Program-made: the position numbers and the translations under genes
Shown: one piece after another, positions 56,353 through 64,000 of the stretch
Layout: the number at the start of each line of letters is the position of its first letter
Numbering within the stretch: position 1 is the first letter of the stretch
Notes under the pieces: generated by a model
What the model was told of the DNA's origin: nothing
Databases searched by the model: none
The model's input: only the letters and a program-made list of their open reading frames with translations
DNA from: Meghimatium bilineatum
Taxonomy: Eukaryota > Mollusca > Gastropoda > Stylommatophora > Philomycidae
Reading direction: 5' to 3'
Assembly (NCBI GenBank): GCA_034231615.1
Contig: CM067318.1
Location: 33,885,382 to 33,949,381, forward strand
DNA length: 64,000 nt

Positions 56353-56984
56353 GCCAAAATGCGTGCTTATTTTAAGGCAAATCGATAAATTTTATAAAGA
56401 AGAGGGGACCAGAACGATTGTTATCCAATAAATATGCGATAAATTGTGGCATCATGACCATATGTGCACCTGCTATATTTATTTAGCAGTACCGACTTCA
56501 AGGGGGATAGGTACGTGAGTATTTTCTGTTGTGATTACTGGCTGTGTTCCGCGATGAGTTACATTTGTCATTCCCTTCCAGGAAAACCATTTTATATTCT
56601 CACCGCCCCACCCCCTCCTGTTTTCCTCAGGTATGTGTGGGCATAACTTAATAACGTTACAACATTGTACAATTAAAAGGTATGTATTTGTCAATCCATC
56701 AACTTCCCGACACTCCCCCTTCCTCGCATATTGGATCTGAAAATGGACCAGAGAAAATGCATATATCATATGTGATATGGTATCAGAAATAAGCAAAATA
56801 AAATAATTTACCCAGACCATTCTTGCCCCTCTTATCTGTACATATTTCTAATGAATAATTATTTCCAAGATTAAATACAATTTGGTCACGTGGCACGTGT
56901 ACTTGTGCGTATGATGCAGCACACAGTAATATATAGTTGCCAAGAATAAGATATAAAAGAAATGTAATAGACCTTAAATTGTTA
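56353..56984. other. Unassigned; 113-codon minus-strand frame at 56479-56820
   Basis: No domain recognised in the frame. No repeat structure seen. Confidence 0.3.
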
Positions 56985-57745
56985 TGGCTTCACAGCACGC
57001 GGGACATTCCCATAAGTGCTCCGCCCTCCGCTTCAGTCGCCATCCCAGTGTATGTAGACTCAGAGTCCCAGTGTTGATTGTGTGATCTTCGGGACTTTTC
57101 AAAACATTTACTTTTCTTTCCCTCACCTCTAGATAATCCCATTTCTAACATTTTCTGTATGTATGCGTTCTCTGCCTCAATGACATCATCTGCATCTTGA
57201 AATAAATGTATTTTTGCCTTTATGTCTGATTTCTCTTTTCTCAGCAATGTGCCGTCTATCTTTGCATTGCCGGCCAATAAGTCCGTTCTCTCGTTTCCTC
57301 TGACCCCAGCATGACCAGGTCAGTATATCCATGTAATGCTCTGGACAACTGAGTTGTTCAATAAGTCACACCATTCTTTTCTTAGCATGAACTTTTCTAT
57401 CTTGCGCAGCATACTTTGAGAGTCTGTGAGTATTACTGAGTGTGTTGATGTATCAGTTATCAACCAATTAAGAGCTGCTGTAACTCCCACTATCTCCATC
57501 CTCATGATCGATGTGGCAGTGGAATATGCTGAAGATTTCTCAACCAACTTCACACTGTTTCTGTAGGAAACAAAATCCAAATCGCTTATATTTATGTTTC
57601 TGTAAACGGAGCCATCTGTGTAGATAATTATGTCTTGTTGTTTCGAGTGTAGTTGGGCGAGTAAGTGCACTGTATCCTGAGCCCAGACGTCCGTCCATTT
57701 TGGACACGCTTTATCTAGCTTTATTATTACTTTAGTCAATGAAAA
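56985..57745 (-). mobile_element. LINE-G fragment: near-complete RNase H domain and 3' end
   Basis: Minus strand: DIIIYTDGSVYRNINIS (first Asp), SIMRMEIVGVTAALNWLI (Glu), HSVILTDSQSMLRKIEKFM (second Asp), and SVVQSITWIY. A TGA then stands where the family has a Cys codon, followed at once by PGHAGVRGNERTDLLAGNAK (His, final Asp). The tail YIQKMLEMGLSRGEGKK and a frameshifted QHWDSESTYTGMATEAEGG lead to the stop after MGMSRVL. All RNase H catalytic residues survive, but the TGA and shift inactivate it. RT is missing (5' truncation near 57745). It is the best copy of a family with four members here, all on the minus strand. Confidence 0.92.
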
Positions 57746-57984
57746 AACAAATTAGTTTAAGAAAAAGCAATCATTTAGTTTCGGTTCCAGATCTCGTACC
57801 TACCAGCGCTTATAGTTTTTTAAGAATTGTCTGATGGTAACTTTTTAGTAGGTTGCAATGTCACTCTGCCGGTTCATTTTGTATTAGAGAAATGACTGCC
57901 GTATCGATCTGCACGCAACGCACTGAGATCCTCCCACCACTTGTGTATGACACTGACGGCAGGGAGAAAGCTCTCTCTCAAACG
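57746..57984. other. Unassigned spacer
   Basis: No feature recognised. Confidence 0.4.
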
Positions 57985-58285
57985 ATGCATCCGCCAGCAG
58001 TCCATAATGTCCACATTCATCCCTTTTCCTCCGATGCGTATTCGTGGCAATAAATCATTGCGTAATTTAATATCCGCTAATATTAGCCATTTTAGAATCA
58101 GCCTTCCACTGACAATGGTGCACTACGGGTGTGTAAAGTTTAGGGGGAATGGAGATTAGGGTTTAGATTGAACCCTACCCCAAACATCCACGATAATTAT
58201 TTTTCCTCCAATATGCATTCGTGACATTATATAGCTGAATCATTTAAGCTCCGCTAAAATTGGTCATTTTGTGTTTTCTAGCAAC
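57985..58285 (+). mobile_element. Repeat family H, copy 2
   Basis: GATGCGTATTCGTGGCAATA, ATCCGCTAATATTAGCCATT, GTGTGTAAAGTTTAGGGGGA, ATTAGGGTTTAGATTGAACC and again CCGCTAAAATTGGTCATTTT. The first and last blocks are direct repeats of about 55 bases some 190 bases apart. Homologue of 40541-40765. Confidence 0.78.
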
Positions 58286-59234
58286 AGGGTCTGCTAATGA
58301 CAAAATGTTATGGACGTGCCGTTAAATGCGACGTCATGACAACTGTGCGCACTATAGCAACCTGGAAATGAACTTGTGCATAATACCATAATATCTAACT
58401 TCGTTTACATTCCGTAAACAAGCAAAATATGCGATTAGGAACGGGATCTGGAAAGGAACCATAATTTAATTCACTTCTTTTTTAGTATCATCTCAAAGAA
58501 CGCCATCAAGTTTTAGTATACAGAGAGGAAATTTATCAACACGACATAATGTGTATTTCTGGATGAGATAGAATATTGAATTGACCGAAGTAGCCACTTT
58601 TTAAATAATATCTCAGCTGAAGTTTGACAGATGTTTCTAGGGTTGTATAGTGTGCATATTTATCAGTTTCACCAAACTAAACAATCAGTAAATAGTTAAT
58701 TATTGTGGATTATGTGGTATTCATAAACATCAACAGTACGATAAACCTTCTCGGAGGTTTAAAGAAAAACTTATTGTTTTTAATTTGAACAGAAATCGCA
58801 ACAAACCAAGAATATCATCTCCATAAAACTCTAGATGTTTGTCTTGCTGTCTTATTTACTATCTTGATACTAAAAACAATTTTCTAACTTGTATGTCCAG
58901 TGTCCCCCTAAACTGTTTTTTTTCTGTCTAATTCTTTATCCTTATGACGTCTAGCTCTAACTGACTTGCGTCACCTAACTATCAACATTCGTTCAACACC
59001 GTGTTTATCTTTTAACACCACGCTGAGTTGCTGTTAACTCAACGACTTTTCTAAATCCTTACCTGTACAAATATGGTAATTTTGCAGAATTCAGAGTAAT
59101 TAGTATCAGAATAAAGGATACGAGGAAATATGAATGACAGTATACAAAACAGACTGAATAAACTTCTCATCCATATGATTTTATCAAGATGAATACATAA
59201 AGAGAACAGGCGATAAATATAAATCACAAAAAAC
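58286..59234. other. Unassigned AT-rich sequence
   Basis: No gene or repeat recognised in about 950 bases. Confidence 0.4.
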
Positions 59235-59425
59235 TAGACTAAATTCATTTAATAACAGAAAAATTCAAGGTAACAATGGCGTATGTACAAAAATACCTTA
59301 CACACTATTATAGATACGCATATTTAAAAAAAAAACATGGGGAAATGAGAACGAAATGAAACAATTAAGCCTCTGATTGAAAACACATGGAATGACAAAA
59401 CACCAGGAATAATAACACAAGATAC
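59235..59425 (+). mobile_element. Penelope-like remnant, non-coding segment
   Basis: AATTCATTTAATAACAGAAA, ATGGGGAAATGAGAACGAAA and CATGGAATGACAAAACACC follow the order of 23625-23790 (ACATTTAACATCAGAGAC, ATGGGTAATGAGAACTAAA, CATGAATGACAAAACAAC). Confidence 0.55.
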
Positions 59426-59604
59426 CCTTCTCACAAGCCAAACTTAATCTAAATAAATGAATGATTTATAATGGTTTAAGTAAATGTACAATACTATAAT
59501 ATTTAACGATTTGCAAGTGCTTGCTTAGCATTATCGTCAACGGAACAAGATTCGAATGCAGTGACTTGTTTATCACGGGCACAGGATAATTAGCATCATC
59601 GAAA

Positions 59605-60815
59605 TGCATAGCAATATGAGTAGGTGATCTATGGTTAATGGCAGGATGAATATGAGTAGGAGATATATGGTTAATGGCAGGATGAATATGAGTAGGTGAT
59701 CTATGGTTAATGGCAGGATGAATATGAGTAGGTGATCTATGGTTAATGGCAGGATGAATATGAGTAGGAGATATATGGTTAATGGCAGGATGAATATGAG
59801 TAGGTGATATATGGTTAATGGCAGGATGAATATGAGTAGGTGATATATGGTTAATGGCAGGATGAATATGAGTAGGTGATCTATGGTTAATGGCAGGATG
59901 AATATGAGTAGGTGATCTATGGTTAATGGCAGGATGAATATGAGTAGGTGATATATGGTTAATGGCAGGATGAATATGAGTAGGTGATATATGGTTAATG
60001 GCAGGATGAATATGAGTAGGTGATCTATGGTTAATGGCAGGATGAATATGAGTAGGTGATCTATGGTTAATGGCAGGATGAATATGAGTAGGTGATCTAT
60101 GGTTAATGGCAGGATGAATATGAGTAGGCGATATATGGTTAATGGCAGGATGAATATGAGTAGGTGATCTATGGTTAATGGCAGGATGAATATGAGTAGG
60201 CGATATATGGTTAATGGCAGGATGAATATGAGTAGGTGATCTATGGTTAATGGCAGGATGAATATGAGTAGGCGATATATGGTTAATGGCAGGATGAATA
60301 TGAGTAGGTGATCTATGGTTAATGGCAGGATGAATATGAGTAGGTAGTCTATGGTTAATGGCAGGATGAATATGAGTAGGTGATCTATGGTTAATGGCAG
60401 GATGAATATGAGTAGGTGATCTATGGTTAATGGCAGGATGAATATGAGTAGGTGATCTATGGTTAATGGCAGGATGAATATGAGTAGGTGATCTATGGTT
60501 AATGGCAGGATGAATATGAGTTGGCGATATATGGTTAATGGCAGGATGAATATGAGTAGGAGATATATGGTTAATGGCAGGATGAATATGAGTTGGCGAT
60601 ATATGGTTAATGGCAGGATGAATATGAGTAGGTGATCTATGGTTAATGGCAGGATGAATATGAGTAGGCGATATATGGTTAATGGCAGGATGAATATGAG
60701 TAGGCGATCTATGGTTAATGGCAGGATGAATATGAGTAGGCGATCTATGGTTAATGGTATGATGAATATTAGTAGGAGATATGTGGTTAATGGCATGATG
60801 AAGATGTTGGCAGAA
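59605..60815. repeat. 36-bp minisatellite, about 33 copies
   Basis: Unit GGTGATCTATGGTTAATGGC then AGGATGAATATGAGTA. Two main variants, GATCTATGG and GATATATGG, plus AGATATATGG, CGATATATGG and one GTAGTCTATGG. Alternating CGATATATGG and TGATCTATGG between 60115 and 60310 gives a 72-bp higher-order period. The minus strand is open for 423 codons (LPLTIDHLLIFI repeats). I regard this as a by-product of a 36-base unit without stops. Confidence 0.97.
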
Positions 60816-61285
60816 ACGGTCTCCTGTCGGTTTCCCCGATACATTTCATGTTACATCGTTTAAAAATGATGGCGTAAATAGCATTACGGAACTCATATGT
60901 AAAGCTTTCGTCGATAGTAAAAGTGACCTTAGGAAATTACACCAAACGAATCTGCACAACATTGGCACATATTTTAGATAGCCGGCAACTGCAAAAAAAC
61001 CATGCCGAAAACCGAAACATTAACTATAATATGAATACGGACCAAAATGTCCTTAAGATTTCTATCACAGCTTTAGGAAAACACAGTAAAACCAGAGGAA
61101 CATCTTGGAAAGCACGAGTTAGAGAAGGGAATAATGTTTGAACAAGATTCTACGGACAGTAGGGTTATGGGGATGACAATGTAAGACACGTTTAACTCTA
61201 TCATAAGAAAAAGTACCATGAGTAGGACAATTAGTCAAGGTAGACTGGTAAAAGATTTTACGAACATGAAGCAGCGCTGATGTAA
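60816..61285. other. Unassigned sequence
   Basis: No feature recognised. A 72-codon frame at 60923-61141 is unremarkable. Confidence 0.4.
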
Positions 61286-61484
61286 TGATACTGTATGCCT
61301 TAAACCTGTGGGTCGCGACCCTTTTGCGGGTTTAACGACCCTTTCACATGGGCCGCCTAAGACCATCGGAAAACACATATTATGAAGTGGCAACGAAAAT
61401 AATTTTATGGTTGGGAGTCACCACAACATGAGGAACTGTATTAAAGGGTCGCGGCATTAGGAATGCTGAGAACCACTGTTGTAA
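61286..61484. mobile_element. hAT-like MITE, about 195 bp
   Basis: Left end CTGTATGCCTTAAACCTGTG then GGTCGCGACCC. Right end AAAGGGTCGCGGCATTAGGA then ATGCTGAGAACCACTG. The inverted GGGTCGCGAC/GTCGCGGC cores and the TGAGAACCACTG terminus are those of hAT-superfamily MITEs. Flanks share TGTAAT on both sides, an imperfect target duplication. No coding capacity. Confidence 0.8.
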
Positions 61485-61875
61485 TATTGTACGGGTATGA
61501 GCACCTTCGAACGAAATCAATCATTTCATTTTTTTTTTTTTTATCACGAAAGTCGCAATCATCAGTACATAAGCGAGGCATGCGAAGAGGGTAGAGAATG
61601 GCAGAGTTCCGACCGGCAGGCAGACCGTAGGATGTATATATCAGAAAACAGTGTGCATCGTTAGGTTTTTACTATACAGGTGTGCTAGAATAAGAGCAAT
61701 GAATTGTAACAGTACTATTAAGGAAAATGATAAGTAGTAGAGATGTTAGATGTGAATTGAATTACAGGGTTAAAATTGTTGAAAGTTTTTTAATGAAGCG
61801 AAGCAGATCCGCCTCTGGCATAGTAATTAGTTAGGTATTCCTCTAGGGCCAAAGACGTCACATAGGGCGGATGTC
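61485..61875. other. Unassigned sequence
   Basis: Contains T11 at 61531-61541. No feature recognised. Confidence 0.4.
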
Positions 61876-61887
61876 ATAGATTTCCAT
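61876..61887. repeat. Target-site duplication, left
   Basis: ATAGATTTCCAT, identical to 62248-62259. Confidence 0.95.
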
Positions 61888-61963
61888 CCCCATCAAGGCC
61901 AGCACCTTGCAGTGGTGATGGGGCTTAGTTCAGCCATCAGGGGCTGGAAACTAAGACTGGTCG
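61888..61963 (+). ncRNA. Candidate HDV-like self-cleaving ribozyme
   Basis: Pairings that can be drawn: P1 CCCCATCA (61888-61895) with TGATGGGG (61916-61923); P2 GGCCAG (61897-61902) with CTGGTC (61957-61962, one G-U); P3 CAC (61903-61905) with GTG (61912-61914) closing the loop CTTGCA; P4 CAGCC (61931-61935) with GGCTG (61942-61946). The strand joining P4 to P2 holds CTAAG, fitting the C-N-R-A pattern with the catalytic C of HDV-like ribozymes. The order P1-P2-P3-P1'-P4-P2' is the HDV double pseudoknot, and cleavage before P1 would fall exactly at the element's first base. A competing simple hairpin pairs CTTAGTT with AACTAAG around P4. HDV-like ribozymes at LINE 5' ends are known; this assignment is inference. 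Confidence 0.55.
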
Positions 61964-62247
61964 GGCAGTCCCATTCATAGACCATAGTCCTGCCCAAGTA
62001 AGCAGAGTGCTGAAGACGGAGGCATCCAGCCAAAAGGCGCACAGATAATCAGGATGCCACGCACAAAACACAATGGAAATTGTTCTGAGCATGAAACGCT
62101 GAGGCAGACATATTGGCCAGAGGAAACAACACTGGAATCAAAATTCTATGGGACACTGTATGAACTACAAAAGACAGTGAGTTTTATTAAGGAGACAGAA
62201 TTACAGATATAGACATGTTTCAAGTGAACGAAAGAAGAAGAAGAAGA
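61888..62247 (+). mobile_element. 360-bp SINE-like derivative of LINE-R
   Basis: It is precisely bounded by a perfect 12-base target-site duplication. The 5' 75 bases form a structured module (see ribozyme entry). A middle of about 140 bases has no recognised content. Then 62102-62212 encodes RQTYWPEETTLESKFYGTLY, ELQKTVSFIKETELQI and TAG. This matches the C-terminus of the LINE at 19672-20670 (HWPTEMDIHRKMYGSTEEL, AAFIKKTRLAA, TAG). The 3' ends also match: TAGACATGT, then GAACGA and (GAA)n. An element joining a LINE 5' leader to a LINE 3' end is either an internally deleted LINE or a non-autonomous family mobilised by LINE-R. Confidence 0.9.
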
Positions 62248-62259
62248 ATAGATTTCCAT
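62248..62259. repeat. Target-site duplication, right
   Basis: Identical 12-base copy of 61876-61887. Confidence 0.95.
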
Positions 62260-62744
62260 GTCTCTCGTTTCATTGCAATTTGCTTTTGATCTTCATTGTT
62301 TCTTATACCGATTTATTCTTAAACGTTCTCTTGTAATAGTTCTACGTGAAGTGGAAATCCTTTCAGTAACACAAATATTTAATGTTTACGATATTAATGT
62401 GTTAAAGTAATGATCAACCAGTTCTTGATTCAGCAAGAAAGAAAAAACATCACTCCATTACTTAAACCGGAACCCAATACTAATACCATAAATAAATGTA
62501 TATTTGGGAAAAAGACGCAAGAAGTGGTCATCATGAAGCATCAGGTCTACCAGAGCTGGTGTTCCAAATGGTCCATGAAGAGGCACGCATATAATAGCAA
62601 TAATCATGCCTGTAGATACCAGAGAGGGAGGAGGGTCAAAAACCTTTCCTTTATCGAATTTTCACACACAAAATATCAGTTCACAATAAAGGATGGGGTG
62701 GGGGTTAACAGGGAAAAGGACGAATGACTTTGTTTTAGATTAAA
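62260..62744. other. Unassigned sequence
   Basis: A 105-codon plus-strand frame (62410-62727) has no recognisable domain or coding bias. Confidence 0.35.
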
Positions 62745-62960
62745 CCCCCACATTACTGACAACGTATCTACCACCCTACCAAACGTATACCTCTAGAGAT
62801 GTACTGTCATGTCAAATCGCTGACACCGTATCTACGGCACTGTCAAATAACTATAGAGATGTATTGCCATATCAGATCGCTAAGAACATATCTACAACAC
62901 CACCACTGTTAAACATATATCACTAGAGATGTATTATCATGTCATATCTCTGACAACCAT
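62745..62960. repeat. About 68-bp degenerate tandem repeat, 3 copies
   Basis: Shared blocks: GACAACGTATCTACCACC, CTAGAGATGTACTGTCATGT and CAAATCGCTGACA. Confidence 0.85.
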
Positions 62961-63953
62961 TTATGTTTGGGATGATAGTAAATATAAAAGGTTAGTGGAT
63001 TGATATATAGACATAAAATATACAGATGGATGAATGAGCTGATGGACAGATAGATCAATGAAAGATTAGTGGATGGATGGATTATTTCTGGATAGTTTAT
63101 TTAAAATTACCTATGATAGGTTATTCATATTAAGCCTGAAATACCTCCAAAAGTTTCCAGAAGAACAATAAAATGCATGGAAAAATCTTCAGGTAAAGAT
63201 AAAACATACTATCATTTTCTAACACATAACCTGGCACTTGCTCTCACTTTACCTGTTCTCCTAAGTAACCTTCCTCCCTCTTGTTATGCTCTGAATTCCG
63301 CATCAACCAGAGACATAGTTTCCTAAGCACTTTGTCAATATCGGTGAGAGACTGTCGGAAAACGTAACAATATGTTCGTCCAAATGGACAATATTTAGCT
63401 TGAAATTAGAATTATACACAACACAACAAATTATTGAAGTGATGTTACACTAGACAATAGTAAATAGTGTCAGTTATCACTATCTTACAGTAGTCGTTCA
63501 AAACATGAAATTAGAGTACGATATGGCGAGACTTCAGAAGAGCAAGCAACACACAAGAATTATTTAAAACTATGATATAAGGAAGCTATTATATGTAGTT
63601 TCCGCGGATTGGCACAGATTACAATCTCCTCTGTCATCAATAGACGACGGGTAAGGCAGAGAGAAGATTGCTTTCACATAGATGTATGTGTTGTTAATTG
63701 TTTTAATTTCTCAGTATATTAATAGCATTTATTTATGTGACTCATTTCTTGCCCTGTGTGTATAGCGAATGAGAACTTAATTTGAAAGGAGTAACTGCAG
63801 GTGAGGGCAATATTCAAGACTTCATCGGTGTTTTTTTCTGTTTACCTGTTTTTAATAATTACGAATTTCAAAGTGAATATAACCCCAAGTTATTGTCATA
63901 CTTCATCTTGAATGCATATTAATATGATGGTGGAGTATTAAGTATAGTATATA

Positions 63954-63954
<1 letters not shown>
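62961..63954. other. Unassigned; GATG/GATA-rich patch
   Basis: 63022-63085 is an irregular GGATGGAT/GATAGAT-rich patch. Otherwise no gene or repeat seen. Confidence 0.4.

Positions 63955-64000
<46 letters not shown>
63955..64000. repeat. (TA)n microsatellite at window edge
   Basis: Pure TA continuing beyond the window. Confidence 0.97.

Noticed and set aside
59573-60844. 423-codon minus-strand frame as a membrane or repeat protein gene
   Set aside because: It consists almost wholly of a 36-bp minisatellite. No promoter, splice or unique domain supports it. Kept only as a low-level finding.

Overview
This is a eukaryotic, AT-rich, intergenic or intronic window dominated by repeats. It contains no rRNA, functional tRNA, CRISPR array, operon or complete protein gene that I can support. 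Decayed non-LTR retrotransposons (LINEs), tRNA-derived SINEs, a Penelope-like remnant, hAT-like non-autonomous DNA transposons, at least twenty distinct minisatellite or satellite arrays, several TA microsatellites and a 100-base assembly gap point to a metazoan. The LINE and SINE types resemble those I know from molluscs, so I infer a lophotrochozoan, probably a mollusc. That is an inference, not something the window proves.

Layout. 1-2.9 kb: microsatellites, a candidate coding exon lying between two arrays whose units look like splice signals, an assembly gap, a reverse transcriptase (RT) scrap and an RNase H LINE fragment. 3-6.3 kb: LINE and SINE scraps. 6.5-12.9 kb: three copies of a composite repeat of about 1.3 kb (family A) and a well-supported candidate exon at 8932-9166 on the minus strand. 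14.2-15.1 kb: a 51-base array. 17.2-21.05 kb: a nest of LINEs, including a clean 999-base LINE insertion with a 15-base target-site duplication inside an older LINE, which itself carries a 34-base minisatellite. 21.5-26.3 kb: four arrays and a Penelope-like inverted-repeat structure with a GIY-YIG endonuclease fragment. 26.7-28.0 kb: family A copy 4, followed by a SINE. 29.6-36.4 kb: LINE remnants, arrays and an inverted-repeat element inserted in an array. 36.7-43.5 kb: an old degenerate satellite broken up by two LINEs. 43.5-57.7 kb: more LINE copies, SINEs and arrays. 57.9-64 kb: a small repeat family, a 1.2-kb 36-base array, a hAT-like MITE, and a 360-base LINE-derived short element with a perfect 12-base target-site duplication.

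How the parts relate. The 360-base element (61888-62247) shares its 3' protein tail and its GAACGA plus (GAA)n end with the 999-base LINE insertion (19672-20670). They look like a parasite and its autonomous partner. The first 75 bases of the short element can be drawn as an HDV-like double-pseudoknot ribozyme whose predicted cleavage point is exactly the element/host junction. A second theme is that several minisatellites arise by local amplification of pieces of retrotransposon coding sequence. Only two stretches (372-555 plus, 8932-9166 minus) look like host exons, and I cannot name either protein.
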